From positions 2,542,001 through 2,606,000 of the forward strand of contig NZ_LT707065.1 in assembly GCF_900156745.1 (NCBI RefSeq): a stretch of DNA of 64,000 bases. The letters run 5' to 3'. Shown here in pieces: positions 30,128 to 40,700 of the stretch (position 1 is its first letter; each line of letters begins with the position of its first letter). This DNA comes from Achromobacter sp. MFA1 R4 (lineage in GTDB: Bacteria; Pseudomonadota; Gammaproteobacteria; Burkholderiales; Burkholderiaceae_B). Position numbers and translations under genes: made by a program. The notes under the pieces are model-generated. The model was not told the DNA's origin, ran no database searches, and worked only from the letters and a program-made list of their open reading frames with translations.

Positions 30128-30850
30128 ATGACGCTGCAACCGCTCTCCAAGCCCGACGTCCCGGCCAGCCGGCCCGCGCCAGACCGCGGTTATGTCCGCC
30201 TGGCTGCCCAGATCCACGCGCTGGTGGCGCAAGGCGAATTCGCCGCGGGCCAGCGCCTGCCGGCCGAGCGTGCGCTGGCCGAACGCTTCGACGTCAGCCG
30301 CACGTCCGTGCGCGAGGCCATCATCGCGCTGGAGCTGCAGGGCGTGGTGGAAGTGCGCGGGGGCTCGGGCATCTATGTCTGCGAGCCCGGCGCCAACCGC
30401 CCGCCCGCCTTGCAGGAGCCGGGCGCCGGCCCGTTCGAACTGCTCCGGGCCCGTTGCCTGATCGAATCCGAGATCGCCGGGCTGGCGGCGTCCACGCGCA
30501 GCGACGCGGACCTGGACCGCATCTTCGAGGCGCTGACGGCCATGCGCGACCGCATGACGGACAAGGCTGCCAACGCCGAGGCCGACCGCCGGTTCCACCT
30601 GGGCATTGCGCAATCCACCGGCAACAGCGTGCTGCTGGCGACGGTGACGTCGATGTGGGACCAGGCCCAGGGACCGGTCTGGGAAAAGATCGAACAGCAT
30701 TTCCATACACAGGCCTTGCGCCAGGCATCGCAGGCGGATCACCAGCGCATCTTCGGCGCGCTGGTGGCCCGCGACGCGCCCGGCGCCAGGCAGGCCATGC
30801 GCGATCACCTGGAACGGGTGATTGGCGAATTCGCGCAGGGGTGGCGCTGA
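30128..30850 (+). CDS. GntR family regulator, FadR/FCD subfamily (sugar-acid operon)
   Basis: Repressor-type regulator of 240 residues. The N-terminal winged helix (LPAERALAERFDVSRTSVREAIIALELQGVVEVRGGSGIYV) is followed by an all-helical FCD ligand domain (about 105-240) with the His/Asp residues that bind a metal and an acidic ligand (RRFHLGIAQSTGN and MRDHLERV). UxuR, ExuR and related sugar-acid regulators belong to this group. It heads the operon and its stop shares one base with the start of the dehydrogenase gene. A sugar acid of the pathway is the probable inducer, by inference from the enzymes that follow. Confidence 0.92.
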   Translation: MTLQPLSKPDVPASRPAPDRGYVRLAAQIHALVAQGEFAAGQRLPAERALAERFDVSRTSVREAIIALELQGVVEVRGGSGIYVCEPGANRPPALQEPGAGPFELLRARCLIESEIAGLAASTRSDADLDRIFEALTAMRDRMTDKAANAEADRRFHLGIAQSTGNSVLLATVTSMWDQAQGPVWEKIEQHFHTQALRQASQADHQRIFGALVARDAPGARQAMRDHLERVIGEFAQGWR

Positions 30851-31887
30851 TGCTCAATTGCATGATCCACGGGGCGCAGGACCTGCGCCTGGACGAACAG
30901 GATCCGCAGCCGCTGGGGCCGTCGCAGGTGCGCGTCGGCATCAAGGCGGTCGGCATCTGCGGGTCGGACCTGCATTATTTCCGGCACGGCAGGGTGGGCG
31001 ACTTCGTCATCCGCGAGCCCCTCACGCCGGGCCACGAAGCGTCCGGCCAGGTGCTGGAGGTCGGCGCGGCGGTCACGGCGGTCAAGCCGGGCGACCGCGT
31101 CGCGCTGGACCCGGCGCGCACCTGCGGCGTGTGCCGCTACTGCCGCCAGGGCGATTCGAATCACTGCGAGTCCGTGCATTTCTTCGGCAGCGCCAGTCGC
31201 TATCCGCACATGCAGGGCGCGATGCGCGAAGAGGTCATCGTGCAGGAACGGCAGTGCCTGCCGGTGCCGGATTCCCTGTCTTTCGAGCTGGCCGCCTTTG
31301 CCGAGCCGCTGGCGGTCGCCCTGCACGCGGTGCGCAGCGCCGGGTCGCTGCTGGGCAGGACGGCTATGGTGGTCGGCGCCGGTCCCATCGGCGCGCTCAT
31401 CGTGATGGCCGCGCGCCTGGCGGGCGCCAGCCACGTCATCGCCGTGGACATCGTGGACCAGACGCTCGCGGCCTGCGCCCGCGTGGGCGCGACGCGCACC
31501 ATCAATGCGGCCGCGGACCCGGGCGCGCTGGACGAACTGGCCGCGGGCAAGGGCTCGGTGGACGCGTGCTTCGAGGCTTCCGGCAGCTACGCGGGCCTGG
31601 CGAGCTGCCTGCGCGCGGCGCGCCCGCGCGGCGTGGTCGTCACCGTCGGCACGCTGAGCGGCAGCAGCGAGGGCTGCCCGTTCAACCAGATCATGGTCAA
31701 GAGCCTGTCCTGCATCGGCAGCTTCCGCTTCGTGGACGAATACGCGATGGCCGTGGATTGCCTGGGCCGCGGCCTGCTGGATGTATCGCCGCTGCTGACG
31801 GCGGCGATGCCGGTGGCGCGCGTGCATGACGCCTTTGCGCTGGCGGGCGACCGCCAGCAGGCGATGAAAGTGATGGTGACGTTCTGA
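30850..31887 (+). CDS. Zinc-dependent dehydrogenase, L-idonate/L-gulonate 5-dehydrogenase type
   Basis: Medium-chain zinc alcohol dehydrogenase, 345 residues. Catalytic zinc ligands are Cys37 (GICGSDLHY), His62 and Glu63 (PGHEASG). Structural zinc ligands are Cys92, 95, 98 and 106. The nucleotide fold has [10 protein letters not shown]. Sequence type resembles L-idonate 5-dehydrogenase (IdnD) and the RspB/LgoD group. With ManD and a fructuronate reductase next door, oxidation of L-gulonate to D-fructuronate is the most economical guess; L-idonate oxidation to 5-ketogluconate is the alternative. The ATG at 30850 overlaps the gntR stop by one base. Confidence 0.87.
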   Translation: MLNCMIHGAQDLRLDEQDPQPLGPSQVRVGIKAVGICGSDLHYFRHGRVGDFVIREPLTPGHEASGQVLEVGAAVTAVKPGDRVALDPARTCGVCRYCRQGDSNHCESVHFFGSASRYPHMQGAMREEVIVQERQCLPVPDSLSFELAAFAEPLAVALHAVRSAGSLLGRTAMVVGAGPIGALIVMAARLAGASHVIAVDIVDQTLAACARVGATRTINAAADPGALDELAAGKGSVDACFEASGSYAGLASCLRAARPRGVVVTVGTLSGSSEGCPFNQIMVKSLSCIGSFRFVDEYAMAVDCLGRGLLDVSPLLTAAMPVARVHDAFALAGDRQQAMKVMVTF

Positions 31888-31939
31888 CCCGCCGGCCGCC
31901 GCGCGCGGCCATTCCCCCCCACGTAGCCGGAAGTCCACG

Positions 31940-33151
31940 ATGAAGATTACGAATGCACGCGTGATTGTCTGTTCTCCGGGCCGCAACTTCGTGACCCTGA
32001 AGATCGAAACCGACCAGGACCTGACCGGCATCGGCGATGCGACGCTGAACGGACGCGAACTGGCGGTGGCCGCCTACCTGACCGAACATGTGATTCCCTG
32101 CCTGATCGGGCGCGATGCGCATCAGATCGAGGACATCTGGCAGTACCTGTACAAGGGCGCCTACTGGCGGCGCGGGCCGGTCACCATGACCGCCATCGGG
32201 GGCGTGGACACGGCGCTGTGGGACCTGAAGGCCAAGGCTGCCGGCCTGCCGCTGTACCAGCTGCTGGGCGGCAAGAGCCGCAGCGGCGTGATGGTCTATG
32301 GCCATGCCAACGGCTCGGACATCGACCACACCGTCGACGAGGTGCTGCGCTACGCCGACATGGGCTACCGCGCCATTCGCGCGCAAAGCGGCGTGCCCGG
32401 GCTGGAAAAGGTGTATGGGGTGGGCCGCGGCGCCCTGTTCTACGAGCCCGCCGACGCCGACCTGCCCAGCGAGCACGACTGGTCCACCGAAAAATACCTG
32501 CGCCATGCGCCCCAGCTGTTCGAGCGCATCCGCGAGAAACTGGGCTTTGAACACCACCTGCTGCACGACGTGCATCACCGCCTGACGCCGATCGAGGCGG
32601 GCAGGCTGGGCAAGTCGCTCGAGCCCTACAGCCTCTTCTGGATGGAAGACGCGACGCCTGCCGAGAACCAGGAAGCGTTCCGGCTGATCCGCCAGCACAC
32701 CACCACGCCGCTGGCCGTGGGCGAGATCTTCAACACCATCTGGGACTGCAAGGACCTGGTGCAGAACCAGCTCATCGACTACATCCGCACCACCGTGGTC
32801 CACGCTGGCGGCATCACGCACCTGCGGCGCATCGCCGACCTGGCTTCGCTCTACCAGGTGCGCACCGGCTGCCATGGCGCCACCGACCTGTCGCCCGTCT
32901 GCATGGGCGCGGCGCTGCATTTCGACCTGTGGGTGCCGAACTTCGGCATCCAGGAATACATGCGCCATACGGAGGAAACGGACGCGGTGTTCCCGCACGC
33001 GTACACGTTCGACCAGGGCATGCTGTATCCGGGCGACGTGCCGGGGCATGGAGTGGAGATCGACGAGGCGCTGGCCGCCAAATATCCCTACCGGCGCGCC
33101 TATCTGCCGGTGAACCGGCTGCAGCACGACGGCACGCTATGGAACTGGTAG
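31940..33151 (+). CDS. manD: D-mannonate dehydratase (ManD, enolase superfamily)
   Basis: Enolase-superfamily dehydratase of 403 residues converting D-mannonate to 2-keto-3-deoxy-D-gluconate. It shows the ManD layout: a capping domain ([22 protein letters not shown] and [25 protein letters not shown]), a barrel with metal ligands in [23 protein letters not shown] and LAVGEIFNT, and the conserved C-terminal tail [12 protein letters not shown]. The subgroup also contains D-gluconate dehydratases and poorly active members, so substrate preference is not certain. It lies 52 bp after the dehydrogenase, and the next gene starts inside its last 13 bp. Confidence 0.92.
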   Translation: MKITNARVIVCSPGRNFVTLKIETDQDLTGIGDATLNGRELAVAAYLTEHVIPCLIGRDAHQIEDIWQYLYKGAYWRRGPVTMTAIGGVDTALWDLKAKAAGLPLYQLLGGKSRSGVMVYGHANGSDIDHTVDEVLRYADMGYRAIRAQSGVPGLEKVYGVGRGALFYEPADADLPSEHDWSTEKYLRHAPQLFERIREKLGFEHHLLHDVHHRLTPIEAGRLGKSLEPYSLFWMEDATPAENQEAFRLIRQHTTTPLAVGEIFNTIWDCKDLVQNQLIDYIRTTVVHAGGITHLRRIADLASLYQVRTGCHGATDLSPVCMGAALHFDLWVPNFGIQEYMRHTEETDAVFPHAYTFDQGMLYPGDVPGHGVEIDEALAAKYPYRRAYLPVNRLQHDGTLWNW

Positions 33152-34689
33152 GCGAAGGCAAGCGCCTGGGCGCCGCCGCGCTGCCGGGCCTGCCCGCGCA
33201 TGTGGCGCGTCCGGGCTATGACCGGTCGGCGCTCCGGTGCGGCATCGTGCATCTGGGCCTGGGCGCGTTTGCGCGCGCCCATCTGGCGGCGGTGAACGAC
33301 GCGGCGCTGCGCGCCGGGGCCGGTCCGGACTGGGGCATCTGCGGCGTGTCCCTGCGCCAGGCCGACACGCGCGATGCGCTGGCGCCGCAGGACGGCCTGT
33401 ACACGCTGGCCTTGCGCGACGCCGACGGCGGCGGCGCGCCCCGGCAGCGCCTGGCCGTGATCGGCTGCCTGCGGGAGACGCTGGTGGCGCCCGAGCAACC
33501 CGTCGCCGTCCTGGAACGGATTGCCGCGGCGGACACGCGCATCGTCAGCCTGACGGTCACCGAAAAAGGCTATTGCCACGATCCGGCCAGCGGACGGCTG
33601 GACCTGGCCCATCCCGACATCGCGCACGACCTTGCGCACCCCGAATCGCCCCGCAGCGTCATCGGCTTCCTGGCATACGGCCTGCAGCGCCGCCGCGCGG
33701 CGGGCCGCGCGCCGCTGACGGTGATGTCGCTGGACAACCTGCCGGCCAACGGCCGCCTGCTGCGCGCGCTGGTGCTGACGTTCGCGGCCCGGGTCGACGC
33801 CGGGCTGGCCGAATGGATCGCGTCGGGGTGCGCGTTTCCGTGCTCGATGGTCGACCGCATCGTGCCCCGCACGACCGATGCGGACCGGCGCGATACGGCG
33901 GCGACGCTGGGCGTGCGCGACGCCTGGCCGGTGATGGCGGAGCCCTATCTGGAATGGGTGGTCGAAGACGACTTCGCGGCGGGCCGGCCGGACTGGACCG
34001 CGGGCGGGGCGCGCTTCGTGGCCGACGCCGCGCCCTTCGAAACGCTTAAGCTGCGCATGGTCAACGGCGCGCATTCCGCGCTGGCCTATCTGTCGGTGAT
34101 GGCGGGCTGGGCCACCGTCGATGAGGCGATGGCGCAGCCCGGCATGCGACGTTTCCTGAGCGAATTGATGCGGCAGGAGATCGAACCGACCCTGCCGCCG
34201 CTGCCCGGGCTGGATCTGGCGCAGTATCGCCACGGGCTGTTGCAGCGGTTTGCCAACCCGGCGCTTCGCCACCAGGCGCGGCAGATCGCGATGGACGGCT
34301 CGCAGAAGCTGCCGCAGCGCCTGCTGGGCACCGTGCGGGACCGGCTGGCGGCGCAGGCGCCGATCCCGGGGCTGGCGCTGGCGGTGGCGGGGTGGCTGTA
34401 TTTCCTGCGCGGATCGGATCAGGCCGGACGGGCTTACGAGATTCAGGATCCGATGGCCGAGGCGCTGGCGCGTCAGCACGCGCAGGCGGAGATGGCGGCG
34501 CGTCAGGCGGGCGAGGGGCCGGCGGCGATGCTGGCGTGGGCGGGCGCGATGGCGGGCCTGGAACCGGTGTTTGGCGACCTCGGCCAGGATCCGCGCTTTG
34601 TGCAGGCACTGGCGCAGGCCGCGCAGTCCCTGCGCAGCCTGGGCGTGGCCGGGACCCTGTCCGCCGGGTATCCGCCGCCGCCGGGTTGA
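33139..34689 (+). CDS. uxuB: Mannitol dehydrogenase family protein, D-fructuronate reductase type
   Basis: Long-chain polyol dehydrogenase of 516 residues: N-terminal Rossmann domain ([17 protein letters not shown]) and a C-terminal helical domain with the family active-site block [17 protein letters not shown]. In context it would reduce D-fructuronate to D-mannonate (UxuB) for ManD; mannitol or arabinitol 2-dehydrogenase is possible from sequence alone. The ATG at 33139 overlaps manD by 13 bp. The C-terminal 60 residues are rich in Ala and Gln. Its stop is 1 bp from that of the convergent methyltransferase. Confidence 0.88.
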   Translation: MELVGEGKRLGAAALPGLPAHVARPGYDRSALRCGIVHLGLGAFARAHLAAVNDAALRAGAGPDWGICGVSLRQADTRDALAPQDGLYTLALRDADGGGAPRQRLAVIGCLRETLVAPEQPVAVLERIAAADTRIVSLTVTEKGYCHDPASGRLDLAHPDIAHDLAHPESPRSVIGFLAYGLQRRRAAGRAPLTVMSLDNLPANGRLLRALVLTFAARVDAGLAEWIASGCAFPCSMVDRIVPRTTDADRRDTAATLGVRDAWPVMAEPYLEWVVEDDFAAGRPDWTAGGARFVADAAPFETLKLRMVNGAHSALAYLSVMAGWATVDEAMAQPGMRRFLSELMRQEIEPTLPPLPGLDLAQYRHGLLQRFANPALRHQARQIAMDGSQKLPQRLLGTVRDRLAAQAPIPGLALAVAGWLYFLRGSDQAGRAYEIQDPMAEALARQHAQAEMAARQAGEGPAAMLAWAGAMAGLEPVFGDLGQDPRFVQALAQAAQSLRSLGVAGTLSAGYPPPPG

Positions 34690-34690
34690 A

Positions 34691-35461
34691 TCAGGCCGGC
34701 TTTTTCACCACGATCGTCGCCGTGTCGCTGGTGAAGGAAGCGTCGTCGCGCACGTCGAAATGCGCGCGCACCACGTCCGGGGCAATCTCGAACATGTGGC
34801 GCAGGGCGGCTACCAGCGTGTCGGGCGTGCGCATGCGCGTGACCCAGGACTGGAATTCCAGCGGCAGGCGGCGCGGCGCCAGTTCGTGCAGTGTGAAGCC
34901 GGCTTCGGTGAGCATGCGCGTCCACTCGGCCACCGAGTAGTCGCGCACGTGCGAGGTGTCGCGCAGCACTTCGATGGTCTGCAGCCAGGTGTCCAGCAGC
35001 GGCTCGCCCGGCGACACCACGTCGGCGAACACCGCGGTGCCGCCCGGCTTGAGCACGCGGAAGGCTTCGCGCAGGCCGCGCCCGGCGTCCTGCCAGTGAT
35101 GCGTGGAATAGCGCGACATCACCAGGTCGAATTCGCCGTCGCCAAACGGCAGGTACTCGGCCTTGCCCTGACAGGTGACCAGATTGCCGAACCCGCGCTT
35201 GGCGGCTTCGGCCGCGACCACGTCCAGCATCTGTTGCGACAGGTCGTAGGCGGTCACGTGCGCGACCTGCGGCGCGACGTGAAAGCTCACGTGGCCGCCG
35301 CCACAGCCCAGGTCCAGCACGCGCGCGCCGGGGTGACGGCCGGCGATGGCGGCCATCTGCAGCAGGTCCTCGCCCTGCGCGTGGACGGCGCTGGTCAGGT
35401 AGGCGGCGGCGCGGGGGCTGAATTGGCGATCGACGGCGGCGTCGTGGGAACTGGCGGTCAT
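34691..35461 (-). CDS. Class I SAM-dependent methyltransferase
   Basis: Methyltransferase of 256 residues. Motif I is ARVLDLGCGGGHVSFHVA, with YDLSQQML after it and the post-motif FDLVMSRYSTHHWQD and RVLKPGGTAVFADV blocks that resemble UbiE/YcgJ-type enzymes. The substrate is unknown. It is divergent from an XRE regulator of the type that often controls a neighbouring gene. The start at 35461 is the ATG that places motif I near residue 47. Confidence 0.87.
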   Translation of the reverse strand: MTASSHDAAVDRQFSPRAAAYLTSAVHAQGEDLLQMAAIAGRHPGARVLDLGCGGGHVSFHVAPQVAHVTAYDLSQQMLDVVAAEAAKRGFGNLVTCQGKAEYLPFGDGEFDLVMSRYSTHHWQDAGRGLREAFRVLKPGGTAVFADVVSPGEPLLDTWLQTIEVLRDTSHVRDYSVAEWTRMLTEAGFTLHELAPRRLPLEFQSWVTRMRTPDTLVAALRHMFEIAPDVVRAHFDVRDDASFTSDTATIVVKKPA

Positions 35462-35503
35462 GGGAAATCCTTGTTTCTGGCGTGCGGAAGGGGTGCAGGC
35501 GCT

Positions 35504-35532
35504 AAGATAGGCGGGCCCGTATACACGTACAA
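35504..35532 (-). promoter_or_regulatory. Predicted sigma70 promoter of the methyltransferase gene
   Basis: Minus-strand TTGTAC (35532-35527) and TATCTT (35509-35504) are separated by 17 bp, 43 bp before the methyltransferase ATG. The region lies between two divergent genes, so the XRE protein could bind here. Confidence 0.45.
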
Positions 35533-35551
35533 GCCCATTGCTTATCCTGGT

Positions 35552-36376
35552 ATGACTACTTCCCCCCAGCCCGCCATTCCCGGCCAAGATGGCGCTCACC
35601 TGCGCCGGCATGCGCTGGGCGAGTTCGTGCGCAGCGCGCGCTCGCGCATCACGCCGCAGATGGCCGGCCTGCCCGAAGGCTCGCGCCGCCGCACGCCGGG
35701 GCTGCGGCGCGAAGAGGTGGCGCAGCTCTGCGGCATCAGCGTCACCTGGTACACCTGGATCGAGCAGGGGCGCGAGGTGTCGGTGTCGCCGTCGGTGTGG
35801 TCGCGCATCGCGGGCGTGCTCCAACTGGCGCGCGCGGAGCGCGCCTACCTCTTCGACCTGGCCGACTGCGCCGATCCCCAGCATGCCCGCGACGACGCGG
35901 GCGGCGCGCCCGGGCCGCTGCAGGAATGCGTCAACGCGATCGACGCGCCGGCCTATGTGCTGGACCGCGCCTGGAACGTGCTGGCCTGCAACGCGCCGCT
36001 CATCGACCTGTTCGACAACTGGCCCGAACGCGATCCCGAGCCCAACCTGCTGCGCTACATCTTCCTGGATCCCGCCGCGCGCGAATTGGTGGTGGACTGG
36101 GACCAGCGCGCGCGCCGCGTGGTGGCGGAGTTCCGCGCCGACGCGGGCGCGCACCTGGACGAGCCGGCGGTGCTGTCGCTGCTGGACAGCCTGAGCCGCC
36201 AGAGCGTGGTGTTTTCACACTGGTGGACGCGCCATGCGGTGGTCGAGCGCGAAGGCGGCCTGCGCGAATTCCAGCATCCGCGGCGCGGCCGACTGGCGTA
36301 TCAACAGATCACGTTCCGGCTGGCGACGCATCCGGACTTGAAGCTGGTGATGCTGTTGAGCGGGGCGGGCGAGTGA
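35552..36376 (+). CDS. XRE/MmyB-type helix-turn-helix regulator
   Basis: Regulator of 274 residues. The N-terminal Cro/C1-type helix-turn-helix (about 25-95: RRRTPGLRREEVAQLCGISVTWYTWIEQGR in outline) carries the RRxPGLRREEVA signature of this subfamily. It is followed by an MmyB-like ligand domain (about 105-265: VLDRAWNVLACNAPLIDLF, FLDPAARELVVDWD). Such domains can bind fatty acids, and members commonly repress a divergent enzyme gene. Here the partner is the methyltransferase. It converges on mutY with 21 bp between the stops. Confidence 0.9.
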   Translation: MTTSPQPAIPGQDGAHLRRHALGEFVRSARSRITPQMAGLPEGSRRRTPGLRREEVAQLCGISVTWYTWIEQGREVSVSPSVWSRIAGVLQLARAERAYLFDLADCADPQHARDDAGGAPGPLQECVNAIDAPAYVLDRAWNVLACNAPLIDLFDNWPERDPEPNLLRYIFLDPAARELVVDWDQRARRVVAEFRADAGAHLDEPAVLSLLDSLSRQSVVFSHWWTRHAVVEREGGLREFQHPRRGRLAYQQITFRLATHPDLKLVMLLSGAGE

Positions 36377-36397
36377 TCGTCGGCCGGTGTCTGACAC

Positions 36398-37480
36398 CTA
36401 GGCCGCATCTTCCTCGCCAAACAAGCTGTCCTGCATCCCGGCGTCCACCAGGCCCTGCAGCAGCTTTTTGACCGGCGCGGGCAGCGCCATGGTTCCCAGC
36501 TTGTCGGCCGGCACCCAGCGCTGCGGCAGCGCCGATTCACGCACGCCGACCGCCCGCACGGGCACGAGCCACGGACGGATGTGCAGCCGGTAATGCGTGA
36601 ACGTGTGCGCGAAAGCGGCCAGTTCGAAGCGCTGTTCGGGCTCCAGCCCCAGCGCGCGCGATGCGCTGTCGGGATCGCCCGCCACGTCGAATTCGGGCAG
36701 GCTCCACAGTCCGCCCCAGATGCCGGGCTCGGGGCGCTGCTGCAGCAGGAAGGCGCCCCGGTGCCGCAGCACCAACATACAGGTCTCGCGTTCGGGAATG
36801 GCCTTGCGCGCCTTGGGCGTGGGCAGCTCGGCCTGGCGGCCCTCGCGCCGCGCGACGCAGGTGTCGGCCACCGGGCAGCGGTCGCACGCGGGTTTGCCGC
36901 GCGTGCAGAGCGTGGCGCCCAGGTCCATCAGCCCCTGCGTGTACGCCGCCATGTCGAGCCCCGGCGCGGCATCCACCTGCGCGTGCGCCAGCGCCCACAG
37001 GCGTTGCTCGACCTCGCGCCTGGCCGGATCGCCCGCGATGCCGAAGTGCCGGGTGAAGACGCGCTTGACGTTGCCGTCCAGGATGGGCGAGCGCTCGCCG
37101 TTCGAGAACGCGGCAATGGCCGCGGCGGTGGACCGGCCAATGCCGGGCAGGGTGGCGATGCCCTCGGCCGTGGGCGGAAAGCGTCCGTCCCAGTCGCGCA
37201 CGATCTCCTGCGCGCAGCGGTGCAGGTTGCGGGCGCGCGCGTAGTAGCCCAGCCCGGCCCAGTACGGCATCACGTCTTCCTGCGAGGCGGCGGCCAGCGC
37301 CGCGACGTCCGGAAAGCGTTGCAGGAATCGTTCGTAATAGGGGATGACGGTGGCTACCTGCGTCTGCTGCAGCATGATCTCGGATAGCCAGATCCGGTAG
37401 GGATCCCGGGTGTTTTGCCAGGGGAGATCGTGGCGGCCATGCTGGCGCTGCCAGGCGACGATGCGGGGGGCGAAGTCCAT
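36398..37480 (-). CDS. mutY: A/G-specific adenine DNA glycosylase
   Basis: Repair enzyme that removes adenine paired with 8-oxoguanine, 360 residues. It has the catalytic Glu helix (SEIMLQQTQVATVIPYYERF), the helix-hairpin-helix LPGIGRSTAAAIAAF and catalytic Asp in ILDGNVKRVFTR. The 4Fe-4S loop has Cys spacing 6-2-5 (CTRGKPACDRCPVADTC). The C-terminal MutT-like domain (about 225-350) recognises 8-oxoG. A 228-bp gap separates it from the divergent oxidoreductase gene. Confidence 0.95.
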   Translation of the reverse strand: MDFAPRIVAWQRQHGRHDLPWQNTRDPYRIWLSEIMLQQTQVATVIPYYERFLQRFPDVAALAAASQEDVMPYWAGLGYYARARNLHRCAQEIVRDWDGRFPPTAEGIATLPGIGRSTAAAIAAFSNGERSPILDGNVKRVFTRHFGIAGDPARREVEQRLWALAHAQVDAAPGLDMAAYTQGLMDLGATLCTRGKPACDRCPVADTCVARREGRQAELPTPKARKAIPERETCMLVLRHRGAFLLQQRPEPGIWGGLWSLPEFDVAGDPDSASRALGLEPEQRFELAAFAHTFTHYRLHIRPWLVPVRAVGVRESALPQRWVPADKLGTMALPAPVKKLLQGLVDAGMQDSLFGEEDAA

Positions 37481-37708
37481 GCGGGCAATTATCGCATCGC
37501 CCTATTGCCCGGCCGGGGGCCAGCGGTTACAACCGAAAGGACCCGCGCCTGCCGGCCCCGTTTTCGGGGCGGCGGGCGCGGCCAGCGCGATTCGGCCCGA
37601 AGAAGCGCGAACGCATCAGGACTTCACTTTCACGGCCCTTGTTGGCCCGCGCGCGTGCTTTGGGGCGCCGCGAGAAGCTGGTGGGGGCATCAGAAGCTTG
37701 GAGCAGAC

Positions 37709-40700
37709 ATGAATGCCCCCCTTACGCCCGCCGTCCGCGCGGCGCTCGAATCCGTCCAGCTCGACGACAAATACACCCTGGAATCCGGCCGCGCCTGGAT
37801 GAGCGGCATCCATGCCCTGGTGCGCCTGCCCATGATGCAGCGGGTGCGCGACCTGCGGGCGGGCTTGAACACGGCCGGCTTCGTGTCGGGCTACCGTGGC
37901 TCGCCGCTGGGCGGCGTCGACCAGAACATGTGGAAGGCGGCCGCGCACCTGAAGGCGCACCACGTCGAGTTCCAGCCCGGCATCAACGAAGACCTGGCCG
38001 CCACCGCCGTGTGGGGCACGCAGCAGGTCAATCTGTTTCCCGGCGCGAAGTACGACGGGGTCTACGGCATGTGGTACGGCAAGGGCCCGGGCGTGGACCG
38101 CTGCGGCGACGTCTTCAAGCACGCCAACGCGGCCGGCACCTCGCGCCACGGCGGCGTGCTGGTGGTGGCGGGCGACGATCACCCGGCCAAGTCCTCCACC
38201 CTGCCGCACCAGAGCGATCACATCCTCAAGGCCTGCATGATCCCGGTGCTGTTTCCGTCCAGCGTCCAGGAGGTGCTGGATTACGGCCTGCATGGCTGGG
38301 CGATGAGCCGCTATGCGGGCGTGTGGGTGGGCATGAAGTGCATCACCGACATCGTCGAGGTGTCGGCGTCGGTCGACGTGGATCCCCATCGCGTGCGCAT
38401 CGCGCTGCCCGAGGATTTCCAGCTTCCGCCCGACGGCCTGAACATCCGGTTGCCGGACACGCCGCTGCAGCAGGAAGCGCGGCTGCTGGACTACAAGCTG
38501 TATGCCGCGCTGGCCTATGCCCGCGCCAATGGGCTGAACCGCGAACCCTGGCACGTGCCGCAGGCCGATGCGCGCTTCGGCATCATGACCTCGGGTAAGG
38601 CCTACCTGGATACGCGCCAGGCGCTGTCGGACCTGGGCCTGTCCGAAGACGTGTGCCGGCGCATCGGCCTGCGGCTGTTCAAGGTGGGCATGGTGTGGCC
38701 GCTGGAATCCGCGGGCACGCAGCAATTCGCCGAGGGGCTGGACGAGATCCTGGTGGTCGAGGAAAAGCGCCAGGTGCTGGAATACCAGTTGAAGGAAGAG
38801 CTGTTCAGCTGGATCGGCAGCGGCAAGAAGATTCCCCGCGTGGTGGGCAAGTTCGACGACAAGGACGGCGGCGAATGGTCGGTGCCGCAGGGCAACTGGC
38901 TGCTGCCCGCGCATTACGAGTTCTCGCCCGCCATGGTCGCCAAGGCGATCGCGGCGCGCCTGCTGCGCTTTGACCTGCCGGACGACGTGCGCGCGGGCAT
39001 CGAGGCGCGGCTGGCATTCATCCGCGCGCGCGAGGAGGCTTTGGCGCGCCCGCGCGTCGTCGAAGAGCGCAAGCCCTGGTTCTGTTCGGGCTGTCCGCAC
39101 AACACGTCGACGCGCCTGCCGGAGGGCTCGCGCGGCATGGCCGGCATCGGCTGCCACTACATGGTGAGGTGGATGGACCGCAACACCGACGTCTACACGC
39201 AGATGGGCGGCGAGGGCGTGCCGTGGCTGGGCCAGGCGCCATTCACCACGGAAAAACACGTCTTCGCGAACCTGGGCGACGGCACGTATTTCCATTCCGG
39301 ACTGCTGGCGATACGCGCGGCCGTGGCGGCCAAGGCGCCCATCACGTACAAGATCCTCTTTAACGACGCGGTGGCCATGACGGGCGGGCAGCCCGTGGAC
39401 GGCCCGATCAGCGTGCCGATGATCACGCGCCAGGTGGCCGCCGAGGGCATCGAGAAGATCGTGGTCGTGACCGACGATCCCGGCAAATACCTGGACGTGT
39501 CCGACCTGGCGCCGGGCGTGCCGGTGCGCCACCGCGACGAACTGGACGCGGTGATGCGCGAACTGCGCGAACATCCCGGCGTGTCGGTGCTGGTCTACGA
39601 CCAGACCTGCGCGACCGAAAAGCGCCGCCGCCGCAAGCGCGGCGCCTATCCCGATCCGGCGCGGCGCGTAGTCATCAACGAACGGGTGTGCGAGGGCTGC
39701 GGCGACTGCTCCACGAAATCGAACTGCCTGTCCGTGGAGCCGCTGGAAACGGAGTTCGGGCGCAAGCGCAAGATCAACCAGTCCAGCTGCAACAAGGATT
39801 TCTCCTGTCTGAAGGGCTTTTGCCCGAGCCTGGTCACCGTTGAAGGCGGCAAGCTCAGAAAGCCGGCCGCGCTGGCGCAGGCGGGCGGCTCGCCCGACGA
39901 GGACGTGCCCCTGCCGCGTCTGCAGAACCTGGCGCAGCCCTATGGCGTTTTCATCGCGGGCGTGGGCGGCACGGGGGTGGTGACCATCGGCCAGCTACTG
40001 GGCATGGCCGCGCACCTGGAGGGCAAGGGCTGTTCGGTGCTGGACATGGCGGGGCTGGCGCAGAAGGGCGGCGCGGTGTTTTCGCACGTCGTCCTGGCCG
40101 GCTCGCCCGATCACCTGCTGAACACGCGGGTGGCGATGGGCGAGGCCGATCTGCTGCTGGCCGGCGACCTGGTGGTGGCGACGAGCGCCGACGCGATGGC
40201 CCGGGTGAGTCCCGGCCGCACGCGTGTCCTGCTGAACAGCGAGACCGCGCCGACGGCGGCCTTCGTGTCCAACCCGTCCTGGACGCTGCCGGGGACCACG
40301 CTGACGGCGGATCTGCGGGACGCCTGCGGCAAGGACAATCTGGACGCGGTGGATGCGGCGGCGATGGCGGTGGTGTTACTGGGCGACGCCATCTATTCGA
40401 ATCCGCTCATGATGGGCTATGCCTTCCAGAAGGGCTGGATTCCGCTGTCGCGCGAGGCGCTGTTGCGTGCGATCGAGCTGAACGGCCAGCAGGTGTCGGC
40501 CAATCTTGCCGCGTTTGCGTGGGGCCGGCGCGCGGCGCACGAGCCGGCGGCGGTGGCGCGCCTGATGGCCACGGGCGGGGTGCCGCCTGCGCCGCCGGAG
40601 GACATCATCGAGATCACGCGGCCGCGCGCGCCGGGCCCGGTGGTCGACCTGAAACAGCCCGCCGGGGAACTGGCGCAGGTGGTGGCGGTGCGCAAGGCGT

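Noticed and set aside
37481..37708. 228-bp gap between mutY and the oxidoreductase gene, checked for a tRNA or small gene
   Set aside because: No cloverleaf and no conserved frame; only a short CCCCG-TTTT-CGGGG hairpin. It probably holds the two divergent promoters.
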